The notes: generated by a model from the letters alone, not told the origin. Positions 53,030 to 63,112 are shown, numbered from the stretch's first letter. The stretch is 64,000 nucleotides of DNA from Rhizobium sp. Pop5 (GCF_024721175.1 NZ_CP099399.1:2914001-2978000), one strand, 5' to 3'. A program made the numbers and translations.

Positions 53030-54181
53030 ATGAGAAAAGCCGTTATTTATGTGGAAAAATTTTTGCCTGCCAGCCAGGCATTTGTTCTGAACCAGGCGGT
53101 GGCATTTCGTTCCTTCGAAGCTGAAATTCTTGCCGGTTCGCGAATCTCTTCCGCCCATACGAAAAAGTCCTCCGTGCCGGTTCACGACATCCGTCGGTCT
53201 CCCGTTGCCCGTGCCGGCGAACTGCTTCTGAAAATCCCGCAGATCGGCCTGCCCTCCCTCTTTCCGGCGATCGGCAAGGCCGATCTCGTTCATGCGCATT
53301 TCGGCAAGAACGGTTATGTCATCGGCCCCCTGGCACGCGCCGCCGGCAAGCCGCTGGTCACGACGTTCCATGGCTTCGATGCCACCTATGGCGGCGATCC
53401 GAAAAAGCCGGGCGGCTTCAACCAGGTGCGGTTCTTCGCCAAGGGGCGCCGGGAAATGGCCGGCTGGAACAGCTGGAACATCGCCGTTTCCGACTTCATC
53501 CGCGACCGGCTGCTGGCGCTCGGTTTTCGCGCCGACCGGGTCTATCGCCACCATATCGGCATCGATCTCGATCTCTTCAAAATGGAGCCCCGTCCACGAA
53601 AAAAGGGATTGGTGGTTTCCATCGCCCGTTTCGTCGACTATAAGGGCCACCGCTTCATGATCGACGCGCTTTCGCGCGTGGCGGCAGCGGGCACCCCGGT
53701 CGAATTCGTCATGGTCGGCCAGGGTCCGTTGAAAGAGGAAATCGAGGCCTTGGCGCGTCGTTCCTTGCCAAGCGTCACGATCCATGAAAATCTGTCGCAG
53801 ACTGAGATCAGGGATCTGCTCGCCAGTGCGGAACTCTATCTTCATGGCAGCGTGACCCTCGATAATGGTCACGCAGAAGCGTTCGGCCTCGCCAATCTCG
53901 AGGCCGAAGCCGTCGGTACTCCGGTCGTCGCATTCCGCTCGGGAGGCGTGGGCGAAGCGATCGAAGAGGGGAAAACTGGTTATCTCGTGGAGGAGCGGGA
54001 TGTCACGGGAATGGCGGATGCGGTCGGAAGGCTGCTGAACGACCAGGCCCTGTGGACAACCTTCAGCGCGCGGGCACCGCATCTGGTGGCCGAGCGTTTC
54101 GACATACGTCGCCAAACGGGGATGCTCGAGGACTATTACAGTTCCGTGCTTGACCAATTTTCCAGCCGGGGTCGGACTTGA
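53030..54181 (+). CDS. Family 4 glycosyltransferase
   Basis: 383 aa, GT-B fold. N-terminal acceptor domain with VHAHFGKNG and TTFHGFD. C-terminal donor domain with VVSIARFVDYKG, FVMVGQGPLKEE and the E-x7-E region HAEAFGLANLEAEAVGTPVV, near residues 285-310. Such enzymes retain anomeric configuration and commonly add Man, Gal or Glc from nucleotide sugars. It starts 33 bp after the glycanase gene; its stop overlaps the next start by one base (TGATG). Confidence 0.87.
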   Translation: MRKAVIYVEKFLPASQAFVLNQAVAFRSFEAEILAGSRISSAHTKKSSVPVHDIRRSPVARAGELLLKIPQIGLPSLFPAIGKADLVHAHFGKNGYVIGPLARAAGKPLVTTFHGFDATYGGDPKKPGGFNQVRFFAKGRREMAGWNSWNIAVSDFIRDRLLALGFRADRVYRHHIGIDLDLFKMEPRPRKKGLVVSIARFVDYKGHRFMIDALSRVAAAGTPVEFVMVGQGPLKEEIEALARRSLPSVTIHENLSQTEIRDLLASAELYLHGSVTLDNGHAEAFGLANLEAEAVGTPVVAFRSGGVGEAIEEGKTGYLVEERDVTGMADAVGRLLNDQALWTTFSARAPHLVAERFDIRRQTGMLEDYYSSVLDQFSSRGRT

Positions 54182-54687
54182 TGGTGCAGACAGGAAAGAA
54201 GCCGAAGTGGGGCCTGAACGTGTTTCGGCCGCTGCGCGACGGCATCGTAAGGGCCAAGTGGCTCTACTATACAAAATTCTGGGGAATGGACATCGATCCG
54301 ACAGCCAGTTTTTCCCTCAGCGTGCGGTTCGACAAGACCAATCCGAAGGGTCTGCACATCGGCGCCGAAACCTATGTCGCCTTTGAAGCTGCGATCCTGA
54401 CCCACGATCTCACGCGCGGCCTCTACCTTCACACGCGGATCGGTCGGCGCTGCTTCATCGGCGCGCGCAGCATCATTTTGCCGGGCGTCGAAATCGGCGA
54501 CGAATGCGTCATCGGCTCCGGCTCGGTGGTGACCAAGAGTGTGCCGCCGCGCTCGCTCGTCGCCGGTAATCCGGCAAAGATCATCCGCAGCGACATCAAG
54601 ATCATTTCACGTTACGGACGCATGGAACGCGAGGACGAAGCGGTCTCGCAGATCGTGACGCAGTTGCCGACAGGAGAAGCACGATGA
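54181..54687 (+). CDS. Hexapeptide-repeat acyltransferase
   Basis: 168 aa from ATG 54181. Left-handed beta-helix repeats are seen as [33 protein letters not shown] and [17 protein letters not shown], with catalytic-His context ILTHDLTRG. Closest in style to WcaF/NodL/CysE-type O-acetyltransferases. It probably acetylates the saccharide repeat or its sugar. Overlaps the next gene by 4 bp (ATGA). Confidence 0.85.
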   Translation: MVQTGKKPKWGLNVFRPLRDGIVRAKWLYYTKFWGMDIDPTASFSLSVRFDKTNPKGLHIGAETYVAFEAAILTHDLTRGLYLHTRIGRRCFIGARSIILPGVEIGDECVIGSGSVVTKSVPPRSLVAGNPAKIIRSDIKIISRYGRMEREDEAVSQIVTQLPTGEAR

Positions 54688-55586
54688 AGATGTTTGCCTA
54701 TCGCGGGAAACATGAGAATTTTGGCGACGAGCTGAACCATTGGCTTTGGGAGCGCTTGCTGCCCGGCTTCTTCGACGACGATGAAAGCCAACTCTTTCTC
54801 GGCATCGGCTCGATCCTCTACGACAATTTCGACCCCAACATCCAGAAGATCGTCTTCGGCTCGGGTTATGGCGGCTACACCAACCCGCCTAAAGTCGACG
54901 GCAACTGGACGTTCTACTTCGTGCGCGGCAAGAAGACCGCCGAAATTCTCGGCATCGACCCGAGCTACGCCATCGGCGATTCCGGCATCCTCACGCGCAG
55001 CTGCTGGGATGCCAAAAGCGTCGAGAAGCGCTATCCTGTCTCCTTTATCCCGCACTATGAAAGCGCCATGCACGGCAGCTGGGATAAGGCCTGCGAGCTT
55101 GCCGGCGTCCATTACATCGATCCGCGCTGGTCGGTGGAAAAGGTTCTGACCGAAATCAGCGCATCGCATAAGATCGTCTCCGAGGCGATGCATGGCTGCA
55201 TTATCTCAGACGCATTGCGGGTTCCCTGGCGGGCGATCCGTCCGATTGCTCTGGAAAATCGCGCCAAGTGGTATGATTGGGCGAGCGCGCTTGATCTGGA
55301 GATCGATTTCGATCCGATCGGGCCGTCGAACCTCGTCGAAGCAGGAGCGTCGCTGGTACCGAAAAACAGCTATCTCTGGAAGAACATAACGTTCCGCCGC
55401 CGCCGCATCCTGCAGCTGACCGGCAACTATGTCTTCGGATCGACGGTCAAGACGCTGCAGCGGGTCGCGCAAAAGCCCGGCCAGCTCAGCAGCGAAGAGG
55501 CTACGGTCAATGCGCATAACAGGATGCTGCGGGAACTGGAGCGGCTGAAGCAGGATTTTTCCAGGAAAGCGGCAAGCGCCCTGTGA
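54684..55586 (+). CDS. Polysaccharide pyruvyltransferase, ExoV-like
   Basis: 300 aa. The start [20 protein letters not shown] is the family hallmark (G/N-x-GD-x-L), followed by [23 protein letters not shown] and, near residue 170, [17 protein letters not shown], the conserved H-G segment of PF04230. These enzymes move a pyruvyl group from phosphoenolpyruvate to a sugar as a ketal, giving an acidic polymer. ExoV of succinoglycan synthesis is the nearest described relative by motif style. Overlaps the acyltransferase gene by 4 bp. Confidence 0.85.
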   Translation: MKMFAYRGKHENFGDELNHWLWERLLPGFFDDDESQLFLGIGSILYDNFDPNIQKIVFGSGYGGYTNPPKVDGNWTFYFVRGKKTAEILGIDPSYAIGDSGILTRSCWDAKSVEKRYPVSFIPHYESAMHGSWDKACELAGVHYIDPRWSVEKVLTEISASHKIVSEAMHGCIISDALRVPWRAIRPIALENRAKWYDWASALDLEIDFDPIGPSNLVEAGASLVPKNSYLWKNITFRRRRILQLTGNYVFGSTVKTLQRVAQKPGQLSSEEATVNAHNRMLRELERLKQDFSRKAASAL

Positions 55587-55736
55587 GGGCGCAAACCGGT
55601 TTCGTGAAGAGGCAATAGGCATGATGCTTTCCAACCCCATCACTTCTGTCCGCTCCCGAAAGGAGCAGACGTATTTTCGACAGGTATACGGCCCTCTTCA
55701 ATGGTCGATGTCCTCCACCTCAGGAGCCGTTCGCCC

Positions 55737-57239
55737 ATGAGCAATGTTACCGATCGATTGATCCAGGGCAGCATATGGCTGAGCCTGTCCCGCGCCATCG
55801 TCAACGGGCTTTCCGCACTCAGCACCTTTGTCCTGGCTTGGTACCTCGCCCCTTCCGACTTCGGTCTCGTTGCCATCGCAACGACGATCCAGGTCATCCT
55901 GAGTTCCGTCACCGAACTTTCGCTCAATCAGGCGCTCATCCGCCACGAATCTCCCAGCGAGGTTCATTTCAGCGCGGTTTGGACATTGAGCGTGACGCGA
56001 AGCGCGATCTTGGCGCTGTTGTTTGCGGCCAGTGCCCTCCCAATCGCCGAATTTTATAACGAGCCCCGGCTGACAAACGTCATGCTGGCTCTGAGTTTCA
56101 GCTTGCTGCTGAGCGGCCTCGCCAATCCGCGGCGCGTCATGCTCCAGCGTGACCTGATTTTCTGGCAGGAATTCGTGCTCAACGTCTCGCAAAAGCTGGT
56201 TGGCTTTGTCGTGACGGTGGCAATTGCCGCTATCTATCAGAGTTACTGGGCACTCGTTATCGGCACGCTCGCCTACCAGGTGACCAATATCATCGTGTCC
56301 TACACCGTGTTGCCGTTCTGGCCGCGCATAACCTTCCGCCACGCACGGGAATTGTTTTCCTTCTCGGCATGGCTGACGGCAGGACAGATCGTCAGCACTT
56401 TGAACTGGCGGATCGAATATCTGCTGATCGGCAAGATGCTGGGTTCCACGGACCTTGGACACTATACCGTCGGCAATACCCTGGCGACCCTGCCGACCCG
56501 TGAAGCCACGGCGCCCTTGAACCAGACGATTTACCCCGGCTTTGCAAGAGTGCGCAACGACCCGGCCCGGCTGATCGCCGCCTACCAGCGCGCTCAGGCG
56601 CTTTTGGCTGCAGTGGCGCTTCCGGCCGGAATCGGCACGGCGGTCGTGGCCGATCCGCTCATCCGGCTGGCCCTGGGAGAGAAATGGGTTCCGGCCATCT
56701 TCATGGTGCAGACACTCGCATCGATCTTTGCGCTGCAGACCCTTGGTTCCCTGGTTCAGCCATTGGGAATGGCAAAGGGAAATACCAAGCTGCTGTTCAT
56801 CCGCGATGCACAGATGCTGGTGCTTCGTGTACCGATCATCGTCGCCGGTCTCATTTTTGCCGGACTTCCGGGCGTTATCTATGCGCGAGTACTGTCGGGT
56901 TTGATTTCCACGGTGGTCAACATGCTTCTCGTCAAGCGTTTGATCGGTCTGCCCTTCTTTCAGCAACTTGCGGCAAACTTCCGCGCACTGGCCAGCGTCG
57001 CCTTGATGGCCGCCGGCGTTTGGGGATTATCATATCTTCTCAATACCCCCGCCGACAGGTTGGTCTCGGCCATTCATCTGGCTATACTGATTATCTCAGG
57101 CGGTGTGATCTATTCCGGTTCCAGTTTTGTCCTTTGGCTGCTGATGAAGAAGCCAAATGGCCCGGAAGCCGACGTCCAGCGTATCGTTGCCAAGACACTG
57201 TCAAAAGCCAAACGTGTTGCCGTGCCCAAGTCGGCCTAA
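55737..57239 (+). CDS. Wzx-type polysaccharide flippase
   Basis: 500 aa from ATG 55737. About 12-14 membrane helices of the MATE/MOP superfamily. The opening SLSRAIVNGLSALSTFVLAWYLAP and the AWLTAGQIVSTLNWRIEYLL segment near residue 220 are characteristic of the polysaccharide_synt/Wzx group (WzxC, ExoT). Carries undecaprenyl-linked repeat units across the inner membrane. Located between the two pyruvyltransferase genes. Confidence 0.87.
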   Translation: MSNVTDRLIQGSIWLSLSRAIVNGLSALSTFVLAWYLAPSDFGLVAIATTIQVILSSVTELSLNQALIRHESPSEVHFSAVWTLSVTRSAILALLFAASALPIAEFYNEPRLTNVMLALSFSLLLSGLANPRRVMLQRDLIFWQEFVLNVSQKLVGFVVTVAIAAIYQSYWALVIGTLAYQVTNIIVSYTVLPFWPRITFRHARELFSFSAWLTAGQIVSTLNWRIEYLLIGKMLGSTDLGHYTVGNTLATLPTREATAPLNQTIYPGFARVRNDPARLIAAYQRAQALLAAVALPAGIGTAVVADPLIRLALGEKWVPAIFMVQTLASIFALQTLGSLVQPLGMAKGNTKLLFIRDAQMLVLRVPIIVAGLIFAGLPGVIYARVLSGLISTVVNMLLVKRLIGLPFFQQLAANFRALASVALMAAGVWGLSYLLNTPADRLVSAIHLAILIISGGVIYSGSSFVLWLLMKKPNGPEADVQRIVAKTLSKAKRVAVPKSA

Positions 57240-57270
57240 AAGGCCAACGAACATCAACAAGAGAGGCAGA

Positions 57271-58260
57271 ATGACCAGTCAATCCAGATCGGAACTGATC
57301 GCGAAGCTGAATGGCATGATTCATGATTGCCTGAAAGACTATGTCTCACGCGATGAACCGCTTGCCATTCTCGACTTTCCGGACATCCGCAATTGCGGCG
57401 ACTCGGCAATCTGGCTGGGCGAGATGGCCTATCTCAGGGATCGTTTCGGCAAGCGTCCGGACTATGTTTCGAGGATATCGGACTTCTCCGCCGACGATCT
57501 GAAAAGGCGGGTTCCGACCGGTCCGATCTTCATCCACGGCGGCGGCAATTTCGGCGATATCTGGGTTGCCCATCAGGATTTCCGTGAAGCGATCATGGAG
57601 CGTTTTCCGGATCGGCAGATCATCCAGTTCCCGCAGTCGATCCACTACAATTCGCCTGAACGCATCGAGCAATCGGCACGCGCGATCGCGCGCCACAAGA
57701 ATTTCGTCCTGCTGGTGCGAGACGAGGAATCAAAGGAGTTTTCCGAGAAACACTTCGACTGCACGGTGCGGCTCTGCCCCGATATGGCCTTCGCCATCGG
57801 TCCGCTTCCCGATAGGACAACGCAAATTTCCGTCCTCGCCATGTTGCGAGAGGACGCGGAACGCGTTGGCGGCACCGATCGCAAGATCCCTTCCGATATT
57901 CCTGTCGAGGATTGGATCACCGAGTCGAAACGGAAGGTGGATATCGCCAAGAAATTGGGAGCGGCTTCGGCTTATCTGGCACTAAAGCCGCGCGAAGTTG
58001 CATTGCGCCGGCTTGATGCCGCAGCCCATAACCGCTTCGAGCGCGGCATCAGCCAGATCTCGCGGGCCCGGGCAATCGTGACCGATCGCCTGCACGTTCA
58101 CATCTGCTCGCTGCTGCTCGGCCGCCCGCATGCGGTGCTGGACAACAGTTACGGAAAGATCCGCCGCTTCATGAATGCTTTTTCCGGCGGAACGGATCTC
58201 TCATACAAGGCAACATCGTTAGAAGACGGAATTGAATGGGTACGGCGTCAGGCCGGATAG
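57271..58260 (+). CDS. Second polysaccharide pyruvyltransferase, PssM-like
   Basis: 329 aa from ATG 57271. N-terminal FPDIRNCGDSAIWLGE is the family start motif (N-x-GD), then GPIFIHGGGNFGDIW (glycine-rich motif), VRDEESKEF and, near residue 275, ARAIVTDRLHVHICSLLLG with the conserved R-x-H. It differs strongly from the ExoV-like protein three genes upstream, so the repeat unit probably carries two pyruvyl ketals or one on each of two alternative sugars. Cytoplasmic. Confidence 0.85.
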   Translation: MTSQSRSELIAKLNGMIHDCLKDYVSRDEPLAILDFPDIRNCGDSAIWLGEMAYLRDRFGKRPDYVSRISDFSADDLKRRVPTGPIFIHGGGNFGDIWVAHQDFREAIMERFPDRQIIQFPQSIHYNSPERIEQSARAIARHKNFVLLVRDEESKEFSEKHFDCTVRLCPDMAFAIGPLPDRTTQISVLAMLREDAERVGGTDRKIPSDIPVEDWITESKRKVDIAKKLGAASAYLALKPREVALRRLDAAAHNRFERGISQISRARAIVTDRLHVHICSLLLGRPHAVLDNSYGKIRRFMNAFSGGTDLSYKATSLEDGIEWVRRQAG

Positions 58261-58312
58261 GCACTGGCGACGGATGACAGAGACGCTACGAACTCTATCA
58301 GGAGGTAGTTCG

Positions 58313-59134
58313 ATGACACTTGTCACCTTCATTATCCCGGTCCGACATCAGGACAATGCCAGCGATTGGAACAAGCTGAAGGAACATTTGACCCAGACCG
58401 TGGCCTCTATTTCCAACCAAACCAACGGAGACTGGCAGGGAATCGTTGTGGCAAACGAAGGCGCCGATCTGCCGGACCTGCCGGAGAAATTCGACGCCGT
58501 TCGCGTCACCTTTCCTCCGAACGACATGCATGAATTCGAAACGGGAAGCAGAGAGGCAGTCCTCGATGCCTTCCGGGCAGACAAAGGCCGTCGCGTTCTC
58601 AGCGGCATGATGAATGCCAAGGACAGCCGCTTCTTCATGATTGTCGATGACGACGATTTCGTCAGCTCCAGAATTGTCCAGTATGTTTCCGAACATCAGG
58701 ATGCCAACGGATGGACGATCGACCATGGTTATATCTGGGACGATGGAGGCCAGCTTCTTTTCGGCTACGACGACTTCAGCCATCTTTGCGGCACTTCGCT
58801 GATCATTCGCGCAGACCTCTATAAGCTGCCGCAAGAGTTCGAGGACGCTTCGCTCGAATGGATCAAGTCGATGCTGGGAAGCCACGTCCGCATCGCGAAC
58901 ATCCTTGCCCGGCGTGGTACGCCGCTTGAGGAATTGCCATTTCGTGCCGCCATCTACCGCGTCGGCCACGGCGAGTCGCATAGTCGAGCGCCAAGCCTGT
59001 TACGGCAATATTTCCTCAATCGCACAGCACTTGCCAAACCACGGCGATGGTTGCGTGATTTTCGCAAACTGAGAGTAATCGGTAAGAATCACAAGCGCGA
59101 GTTTTTTGGCGAAAAACGGTCGAAGCCGATGTAA
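58313..59134 (+). CDS. GT-A type glycosyltransferase
   Basis: 273 aa from ATG 58313, preceded by AGGAGGTAG. The N-terminal strand TLVTFIIPVRHQDN is followed by IVVANEGADLP. The metal motif is MIVDDDDFVSS near residue 105, with a GT2-like but shorter layout. The C-terminal ~50 residues are basic. Could be an atypical GT2 acting on a nucleotide sugar in repeat-unit assembly; specificity unknown. Confidence 0.75.
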   Translation: MTLVTFIIPVRHQDNASDWNKLKEHLTQTVASISNQTNGDWQGIVVANEGADLPDLPEKFDAVRVTFPPNDMHEFETGSREAVLDAFRADKGRRVLSGMMNAKDSRFFMIVDDDDFVSSRIVQYVSEHQDANGWTIDHGYIWDDGGQLLFGYDDFSHLCGTSLIIRADLYKLPQEFEDASLEWIKSMLGSHVRIANILARRGTPLEELPFRAAIYRVGHGESHSRAPSLLRQYFLNRTALAKPRRWLRDFRKLRVIGKNHKREFFGEKRSKPM

Positions 59135-59192
59135 GGAACTGATCCTTGGAAGCGCAATCGCTGATGAATGCAAAGCCGTTCGGAAAATTACG

Positions 59193-60164
59193 ATGAGCAA
59201 TGTGAAAGTAACGATACTTTTCTCCACTTATAACGGCGCTAAGACTCTGCCCAGCATGCTCGACGCATTATGCGCTTCCACCTTGCCGAAGGACGAGTGG
59301 AAAATCGTCGCCGTCGACAACAACAGCAAGGATGACACTTCCAAAGTCCTGAAGTCCTATCAGGACCGGCTGCCGCTGGAGGTTTATTTCGAGCCCAAAC
59401 AAGGCAAGCAACACGCACTGACGCTGGGCTTCCGCCATTTGGAGGGCGATCTCGTCATCCTGACCGATGACGACGTGATCCCCGAGCCGGATTGGATCGA
59501 GCAGTTCGTTGCCTTGGCAAACGAACAGCAGGAGTTTGCCATATTCGGCGGTCTGATCATGCCCGAATGGGAGGAAAAGCCCGGACCGCTGCTGATGAAA
59601 TATGGGCATCTGGGCATCCTTTATGCCCTCAACGATGACCTTCCCGAGGGGCCGATATCCGCGGCTCTGATATCTGGGCCGAATTCGGCCTTCCGCCGTT
59701 CCATATTGGGGCCAGGCTATATCGTTCACGATGGCCTCGGTCCGGATGCCACGATCGCCCAGTTTCCGATGGGCGAAGATACCGCCTTCGCCATGAGGCT
59801 GGAACGGAATGGCGCCCGAGCCTTTCATTCGCAGCGCCCGAAGGTTCGCCATATTGTCAGGAAGGGCTATGTCGAGGAAGGCTGGGTTTTGCGGCGCGGA
59901 GAGCGCTACGGCATGGGCCTCGTCATCATCCGGCCGAACCTCTTCGACAGCAAGGCAAAGATTCGTGGCCTTCCCATCGGCAGCGCCTTGAGCTGGCTTG
60001 TCATGGCGCCGGCAAGCTTCATTCTGAGGAGCCTTCCCCAAAGCGGACTTCGTTTCAAATTGCTCTGGGCACAATCGGTGAGACAGGGAATCCTGCGTCA
60101 ATTCCTGAAGCAGCGAACGATACCGAACGGCATGGTCTATTCTCGGATCGGTGCCGACAAATGA
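59193..60164 (+). CDS. Family 2 glycosyltransferase
   Basis: 323 aa from ATG 59193. Motifs are VTILFSTYNGAKTLP, VAVDNNSKDDT and KQGKQHALTLG, with metal motif ILTDDDVIPEPDW near residue 90 and the acceptor acidic motif MGEDTAFAMRLE near residue 195. A weakly hydrophobic segment (ALSWLVMAPASFILRS) near residue 275 may associate with the membrane. It is closely similar in layout to the gene at 60256 and probably arose with it by duplication. Confidence 0.85.
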   Translation: MSNVKVTILFSTYNGAKTLPSMLDALCASTLPKDEWKIVAVDNNSKDDTSKVLKSYQDRLPLEVYFEPKQGKQHALTLGFRHLEGDLVILTDDDVIPEPDWIEQFVALANEQQEFAIFGGLIMPEWEEKPGPLLMKYGHLGILYALNDDLPEGPISAALISGPNSAFRRSILGPGYIVHDGLGPDATIAQFPMGEDTAFAMRLERNGARAFHSQRPKVRHIVRKGYVEEGWVLRRGERYGMGLVIIRPNLFDSKAKIRGLPIGSALSWLVMAPASFILRSLPQSGLRFKLLWAQSVRQGILRQFLKQRTIPNGMVYSRIGADK

Positions 60165-60255
60165 GGGTATTGCATCACGTTGGCGTCGCCGGGAAATGCT
60201 CGGACATGATAGGCAAGACCATTATTTTTCGCAGTTCACGAGACAGGTGGATTTG

Positions 60256-61230
60256 ATGACGGCTCCCAGAATCAGTGTCGTCTTTTCGTCCTTTAACGGC
60301 GCCGGACGTCGCCTCCGGCAAATGCTGGATTCCATGCTGACGCAAAATTTTCCCTTCGAACAATGGGAACTGATTGCCGTCAACAACAACAGCAGCGACA
60401 ATACCCAGGAGCTTCTCGAGCAATATACGAGTAGGCTTCCCATGACCGTGATCAACCATCCGCGCCCGGGAAAATCCGGAGCCATGAACGCGGCTTTGGC
60501 GAAAGCCCGGGGAGCGCTCGTCGTTTTTACCGATGACGACATCGAAGCAGACGTGACCTGGTTGAGCACGCTTGCCGCCTGCGCAGATGCCCACCCGGAT
60601 TTTGGCGTCTTCGGCGGCGGCATTCTTCCAAACTGGGAGCACTATCCGCGCGGCAACCCGCTGCTGGAATGGATCCCCATGGGATCGACCTTCGCAATAG
60701 CCGACCGGGAGGCCAGCGGCCCTTGTGATCCGACAAAAATTTGGGGACCGAACACCACGGTCCGTCGTGAATTGCTTGGCAGCAATGTCCGTTTCCGTGA
60801 GGATATCGGGCCTCTCCCCGGCGGTCTTTTTGCGATGGGAGAGGATACGGAAATCGTCAGCCGCCTTTCGCGGACCGGCGTGAAAACATACCGCTGCGCC
60901 GAGGCCATCGTTCATCATTGGATTCCGGCCTCGAGCGTTACGGAAGCCTGGGTGCAGAAACGCGGAGAACGTCTGGGTTACGGAATGCCGGCGCTTTTTG
61001 GCGAGGACGTTCCCAAAGGTGTCAGGATCGCGGGAGTTCCCTTGAGAACCTGGGTTGAAAGCGCCAATTGGGCGGCGCGGGCGGCTCTTTTCTATCCGTT
61101 GCGGAGCTCGAAGAAGCGGTTCTGGGCGATCTGGAAATATTATTATATGCGCGGCTACCGCGCCGGGATTCGCCGATATGCGCCGGCGGGAGATCGTTCT
61201 CGACAACTGACGCAGGAGATTGCGCATTGA
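60256..61230 (+). CDS. Family 2 glycosyltransferase
   Basis: 324 aa from ATG 60256; an upstream start at 60151 is unlikely because it overlaps the previous gene. Motifs are RISVVFSSFNGAGRRL, AVNNNSSDNTQE and RPGKSGAMNAA, then VFTDDDIEADVTW near residue 95 and AMGEDTEIVSRL near residue 197. Paralogue of the preceding GT2 gene. Its stop TGA overlaps the TTG start of the next gene. Confidence 0.85.
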   Translation: MTAPRISVVFSSFNGAGRRLRQMLDSMLTQNFPFEQWELIAVNNNSSDNTQELLEQYTSRLPMTVINHPRPGKSGAMNAALAKARGALVVFTDDDIEADVTWLSTLAACADAHPDFGVFGGGILPNWEHYPRGNPLLEWIPMGSTFAIADREASGPCDPTKIWGPNTTVRRELLGSNVRFREDIGPLPGGLFAMGEDTEIVSRLSRTGVKTYRCAEAIVHHWIPASSVTEAWVQKRGERLGYGMPALFGEDVPKGVRIAGVPLRTWVESANWAARAALFYPLRSSKKRFWAIWKYYYMRGYRAGIRRYAPAGDRSRQLTQEIAH

Positions 61231-62111
61231 AAATCTCGGTATTGATCAACAATTTCAACTATGCCCGTTATCTCGGCCAATGCATCGACAGCGTTCTCTC
61301 CCAGGTTTATCCCGACTTTGAAGTCATCGTGGTGGATGACGGATCGACGGACGATTCCCGCCAGATCATCGCCGCCTATGGCGATCGGATCGTATCGGTC
61401 CTAAAGGAAAACGGCGGCCAGGCCTCGAGCTTCAACGCCGGTTTCGCTGCCGCCGGCGGCGATATCCTCTTTCTCCTCGATGCCGACGATGCGTTTATGC
61501 CCGGAAAACTCGCGCGGATTGCCGAGATGTACGACCGCAACGAGATCGACTGGTGCTTCGATCGCGTGACCACCAATGAAAGCGACCAGCCTCCGGCGGA
61601 GCTGCAGGTGACGCTCTTTGACAAGCGGGAAACGCTTCGAAAGGGCGGTTTTCCCTCGCTTCCCGTTCCGACATCGGGCCTGAGCTTCCGTCGCAGCCTG
61701 CTGTCCCAGATCTTGCCGATGTCGGTCGCCAAGGATGTCGTCCTCAGCGACAACTACATCAAGTTTGCCGCCGCCTATCTCGGTCGCGGCGCCATCGTCG
61801 AAACACCGCTGACCTTCCAGCGCATTCATGCGTCGAACCGCTACACCGGGACGAGCAGGGCAAAGACGTTGCGTCCGCGGATCATGATCGCGACGGGGCT
61901 GGAATTGGCGCGCCGCTATGATGGGCTGCAAGCGCTGGGCAAGAGTCTGGTGGCCGGCGGCATTGCCGAAACGACATCGCTGCTGAAACTTCGAAGCGAA
62001 GCGCGCAACACTGTGGCCGGCGGTCCGTTCGGCGATGACGCCGCGACCGAAGTGGCCTTGATGGCGGCGCGCAAGCGTTTGGGAAATATGCTGCGGAGAG
62101 GACAGGCATGA
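61227..62111 (+). CDS. Family 2 glycosyltransferase with TTG start
   Basis: 294 aa from TTG 61227, which overlaps the previous TGA (TTGA) and has CAGGAG upstream at 8 bp; the encoded protein begins MKISVLINNFNYARY. Motifs are VIVVDDGSTDDSRQ, NGGQASSFNAGFA and FLLDADDAFMPG near residue 85. Typical of inverting GT2 enzymes using UDP-sugars. Ends overlapping the next gene by 4 bp. Translational coupling at both ends suggests a fixed stoichiometry in the assembly machinery. Confidence 0.83.
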   Translation: MKISVLINNFNYARYLGQCIDSVLSQVYPDFEVIVVDDGSTDDSRQIIAAYGDRIVSVLKENGGQASSFNAGFAAAGGDILFLLDADDAFMPGKLARIAEMYDRNEIDWCFDRVTTNESDQPPAELQVTLFDKRETLRKGGFPSLPVPTSGLSFRRSLLSQILPMSVAKDVVLSDNYIKFAAAYLGRGAIVETPLTFQRIHASNRYTGTSRAKTLRPRIMIATGLELARRYDGLQALGKSLVAGGIAETTSLLKLRSEARNTVAGGPFGDDAATEVALMAARKRLGNMLRRGQA

Positions 62112-63088
62112 ACCAGCAAGAGACCTTCCCGCATCGATCCGCTGGCACCGTGACGAATACCGCGCCATTGAACATTGCCGTCGGCGTGCTGACCTACCGA
62201 CGTCTGGACGGGATTGCCAAGCTGCTTGACGTCATGACTCGCCAGATCAGGCACTCCGCCCGCCCCTATCATCTCACCATGGTGATTGTCGACAATGATG
62301 CTGCCGGCAGCGCAAGGGCGACGGTGGAGAGCTTTGGCCAAACTGGCGCCTATGATCTGATCTACGTCGTCGAGCAGAACCAGGGCATACCCTTTGCGCG
62401 CAACAGAGCGCTGGATTCGGCGCCTCCCGGCACCGACCTTTTTTGCTTTCTCGACGATGACGAATGGCCGGTCGACGGCTGGCTGGATGCAATGCTGGAA
62501 ACCCGCGGGAAAAACCGCGCCGATTGCGTCTACGGTCCGGTCCAGCCGGTCTATCCCGAGAACCCGCCGGAATATTTCATCAAGGCGCGGGTCTTCGAAC
62601 GCAAGAAGAACCAGGACGGTCAGCGCATCAACTACGCGGCCTCCAATAACGTCATGTTCGATTATCCCCTGATCCGCTCGTGGAATCTGCGTTTTGAAGA
62701 GAAGATGCGCTACACCGGGGGAACGGACTACCTGTTCTTCAATCAGGCTATCCGCCGTGGCATGCAGGTTTTCTGGGCTGACAAGGCGCTTGTCTATGAT
62801 ATCGTTCCTGCGAACCGGATGACCTGGAAGTGGGTGTTGCAGAGACAGTACCGGCTCGGCAATACCTTCGCGGTCAGCGAGGTCCTACATGGCAACCTCA
62901 AGCGCAGGATCTACCGCGCGGCCTATGGCGCCTCGCGAGTGGCGCTCGGGCTGGTCATGCTGCCGGCCATCTTGATTTCGCCTTACTGGGGCATGCGGGC
63001 CCTCACCCACGTCCTGCGTGGCGCCGGTATGGTTAATGGAATTCTCGGACATGCATACCAGGAATATAAGCCCAATGCCGCCCTCTAG
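62108..63088 (+). CDS. ExoM-like family 2 glycosyltransferase
   Basis: 326 aa. Motifs are NIAVGVLTYRRLDGIAKLL, VIVDNDAAGSAR, NQGIPFARNRALD and FLDDDEWPVDGWLD near residue 117. Then NYAASNNVMFD and GGTDYLFFNQA, a set that closely resembles ExoM, the beta-1,4-glucosyltransferase of succinoglycan synthesis. A hydrophobic C-terminal segment (VALGLVMLPAILISPYWGM) may anchor it to the membrane. Overlaps the preceding gene by 4 bp and is 24 bp from the polymerase gene. Confidence 0.85.
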   Translation: MNQQETFPHRSAGTVTNTAPLNIAVGVLTYRRLDGIAKLLDVMTRQIRHSARPYHLTMVIVDNDAAGSARATVESFGQTGAYDLIYVVEQNQGIPFARNRALDSAPPGTDLFCFLDDDEWPVDGWLDAMLETRGKNRADCVYGPVQPVYPENPPEYFIKARVFERKKNQDGQRINYAASNNVMFDYPLIRSWNLRFEEKMRYTGGTDYLFFNQAIRRGMQVFWADKALVYDIVPANRMTWKWVLQRQYRLGNTFAVSEVLHGNLKRRIYRAAYGASRVALGLVMLPAILISPYWGMRALTHVLRGAGMVNGILGHAYQEYKPNAAL

Positions 63089-63112
63089 TATCGTTTGCAG
63101 GAGCGTCTTCGG

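Noticed and set aside
51965..54274. 769-codon minus-strand frame
   Set aside because: Antisense to the GH10 and GT4 genes, both with clear catalytic motifs.
55698..56966. 422-codon minus-strand frame
   Set aside because: Antisense to the flippase; His/Gln/Arg-rich translation typical of a reversed membrane-protein gene.
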